DNA of 7,558 nucleotides from UBA4055 sp036721445 (lineage in GTDB: Bacteria > UBA4055): assembly GCA_036721445.1 (NCBI GenBank), contig DAIMKZ010000104.1, positions 1 to 7,558 on the forward strand, given 5' to 3'. Position 1 is the first letter of the stretch. Each line of letters starts with the position of its first letter. Positions 6,203 through 7,558 of the stretch are shown piece after piece. Both the position numbers and the translations under genes were made by a program. The notes below the pieces were generated by a model. It did no database searches. It was given only the letters and a program-made list of their open reading frames with translations, and was not told where the DNA came from.

Positions 6203-7048
6203 ATGCCTAAAATACTTAGAACAATATCAGAGGTCAGAGATTTCACGAGCCTTTATGATCTCATTAACAGAAGGATCGGTTTTGTTCCCACTATGGGAGC
6301 GCTCCATGAAGGCCATCTGACTCTGGGTAAAAAGGCGCGGAACGAATGCGACTGTCTGATCTATTCCATATATGTAAATCCTATTCAGTTCGGTCCAAAA
6401 GAGGATCTTGCCAGATACCCCAGAGATCTCGAAGGCGATCTGAGGAAACTGGACACGATCGGTGCTGATGCGGTATTTTTCCCGGATGATCCTGTAATGT
6501 ATCCCGATAATTTCTCAACATATATCGATATAGGTCCTGTAGGAAAAATCCTTTGCGGAAAAACAAGACCGGGTCATTTTAAGGGCGTCGCTACAGTCGT
6601 AACCAAACTCTTCAATATTACAGGATGCGATCAGGCATATTTCGGCAAAAAAGACTATCAGCAGTTCACTATTCTTAAAAAAGTCGTAAAAGATATGAAC
6701 ATGCCTGTAGACATAATAGGAGTTGATACTGTAAGAGAAAGTGACGGTCTCGCAATGAGCAGCAGAAACAGCTACCTTAATAAAAGCGAAAGGAAGTCCG
6801 CGTCTGTTCTGTACCGATCTCTCAGACACATCAAAGATAATTTCAGCTCCTTCAGCAGTAAAAAGGAGATAATCAGCAAGGTTACCGACATTATCTCGTC
6901 AGAACGAACCGCAGAGATCGAATACGCGGAACTTAGAAATGCTTCAGACCTTTCTGAAATAAGAACGCTCAAAAAGGACAAATTAGTGCTTCTGCTGGCG
7001 GTGAGATTCGGGAAAACAAGGCTGATAGATAATATGATAGTTAATTAG
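6203..7048 (+). CDS. panC: Pantothenate synthetase (pantoate--beta-alanine ligase)
   Basis: Last step of pantothenate synthesis: condenses pantoate with beta-alanine using ATP, through a pantoyl-adenylate. It has 281 residues, the family norm. Motifs: FVPTMGALHEGH (27-38), where the HxGH ATP site lies; YVNPIQFGPKED (57-68); RPGHFKGVATVVTKLFN (122-138); FGKKDYQQ (147-154); and RESDGLAMSSRNSYL (178-192), the KMSKS-like loop. The C-terminal dimerisation part ends at 281. The frame stays open upstream to an ATG at 6095, inside panB. I chose 6203 because PKILRTISEV is the normal N-terminus, GAAAGGAAG lies just upstream at 6188-6196, and a start at 6095 would overlap panB by 95 bases with an unrelated sequence. 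The glmU-type gene follows nine bases after the stop, so the three genes are probably co-transcribed. Confidence 0.97.
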   Translation: MPKILRTISEVRDFTSLYDLINRRIGFVPTMGALHEGHLTLGKKARNECDCLIYSIYVNPIQFGPKEDLARYPRDLEGDLRKLDTIGADAVFFPDDPVMYPDNFSTYIDIGPVGKILCGKTRPGHFKGVATVVTKLFNITGCDQAYFGKKDYQQFTILKKVVKDMNMPVDIIGVDTVRESDGLAMSSRNSYLNKSERKSASVLYRSLRHIKDNFSSFSSKKEIISKVTDIISSERTAEIEYAELRNASDLSEIRTLKKDKLVLLLAVRFGKTRLIDNMIVN

Positions 7049-7057
7049 AGGAAATTC

Positions 7058-7558
7058 ATGAGAAAGCTGTACACACTAATACTTGCGGCCGGAATGGGAA
7101 AGCGTATGAAATCCGATCTGCCTAAGGTCGTCCATAAGATAAATGATAAGGAACTCGTAAAGTATGTTATCGATCAGGCTAAGGGTGCCGGATCTGACGG
7201 TATATGGCTGATCGTGGGTCACAAAAAAGAGCTGGTAATCAGCGCTACAGAGGATTGCGGAGTGAGTTACGCAGAACAGAATGAGCAGCTCGGTACCGGT
7301 CATGCTGTGATGCAGGCTGAGTTTTCTCTTCTCGGAAGAACCGGTGATGTTCTCATACTCTGTGGAGATGTTCCTCTTTTAAGAATTAATACTTTGAAGA
7401 AATTCAGAGAATTTCATGAAAGATCGGGATGTTCAGCTACGGTTCTGACTACTGAATTCGACGATCCGTTCGGCTACGGAAGGATAGTTAAAGACGAAGA
7501 CGGCAATATAATAAAAATCGTTGAGGAGAAAGATGCCGGACCTGAAGAAAAAGAGATA
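7058..7558 (+). CDS. glmU: GlmU-type N-acetylglucosamine-1-phosphate uridylyltransferase, N-terminal part
   Basis: The first 167 residues of a nucleotidyltransferase, cut by the window edge. GlmU makes UDP-N-acetylglucosamine for peptidoglycan and envelope sugars from GlcNAc-1-phosphate and UTP. Its C-terminal half, a left-handed beta-helix acetyltransferase, would lie beyond the window. Motifs: nucleotide-binding LAAGMGKRM (9-17) with SDLPKVVHKI (19-28); QLGTGHAV (78-85), typical of GlmU; CGDVPLL (102-108) with the probable Mg ligand Asp104; and FGYGRIVKDEDGNI (138-151) followed by VEEKDA (155-160). The usual GTRM is GKRM here; Lys at this position is seen in other GlmU-like enzymes. SD AGAGGA is at 7047-7052, five bases before the ATG. 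A monofunctional uridylyltransferase cannot be excluded without the rest. It is the third gene of the panB-panC run. Confidence 0.88.
   Translation, partial: MRKLYTLILAAGMGKRMKSDLPKVVHKINDKELVKYVIDQAKGAGSDGIWLIVGHKKELVISATEDCGVSYAEQNEQLGTGHAVMQAEFSLLGRTGDVLILCGDVPLLRINTLKKFREFHERSGCSATVLTTEFDDPFGYGRIVKDEDGNIIKIVEEKDAGPEEKEI

Noticed and set aside
5983..7303. Minus-strand open frames across panB, panC and glmU (5983-6246, 6381-6566, 6515-6829, 6772-6981, 7076-7303)
   Set aside because: All are antisense to genes with clear catalytic motifs and overlap one another; their translations look like out-of-frame sequence.

Overview
This is an ordinary housekeeping segment from a moderately AT-rich bacterium (roughly 40% G+C by eye). 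The organism is probably Gram-negative, because the window encodes a periplasmic-type ApbE lipoprotein and a Sec-exported hypothetical protein. Arginine codons AGA/AGG are common and most genes have recognisable Shine-Dalgarno (SD) sites. None of the proteins gives a clear phylum marker. The mixture would suit an uncultured lineage near the FCB group (Fibrobacteres-Chlorobi-Bacteroidetes), but that is a guess.

The window has two divergent blocks. The left block (74-5175) reads on the minus strand: a secreted protein of unknown function (4414-5175), then a tight run of apbE (FAD:protein FMN transferase lipoprotein), pyrK (iron-sulfur/FAD electron-transfer subunit of dihydroorotate dehydrogenase), trpS (tryptophanyl-tRNA synthetase) and a phosphomannomutase/phosphoglucomutase gene. 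Gaps within the run are 4, 21 and 22 bases, so it looks like one operon of functionally unrelated genes, apart from the flavin theme shared by apbE and pyrK. The right block (5389 to the window end) reads on the plus strand: panB, panC and the start of a glmU-type gene, with gaps of 13 and 9 bases. PanB and PanC supply two steps of pantothenate (coenzyme A) synthesis. GlmU makes UDP-N-acetylglucosamine for cell wall and envelope polymers.

The two blocks are separated by a divergent control region (5176-5388). It holds a good minus-strand promoter with a consensus TTGACA -35 box, a plausible plus-strand promoter for panB, and a row of four SD-like motifs ahead of the secreted protein. The first 73 bases may carry the last codons of a convergent plus-strand gene.

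I found no mobile element, CRISPR array, tRNA, rRNA, riboswitch or convincing intrinsic terminator. I found no sign of a new multi-gene system. The most interesting items are small: the unrecognised exported protein, a six-codon upstream frame that overlaps the apbE start as ATGA, the SD-like array, and a variant KMSKS loop in TrpS.
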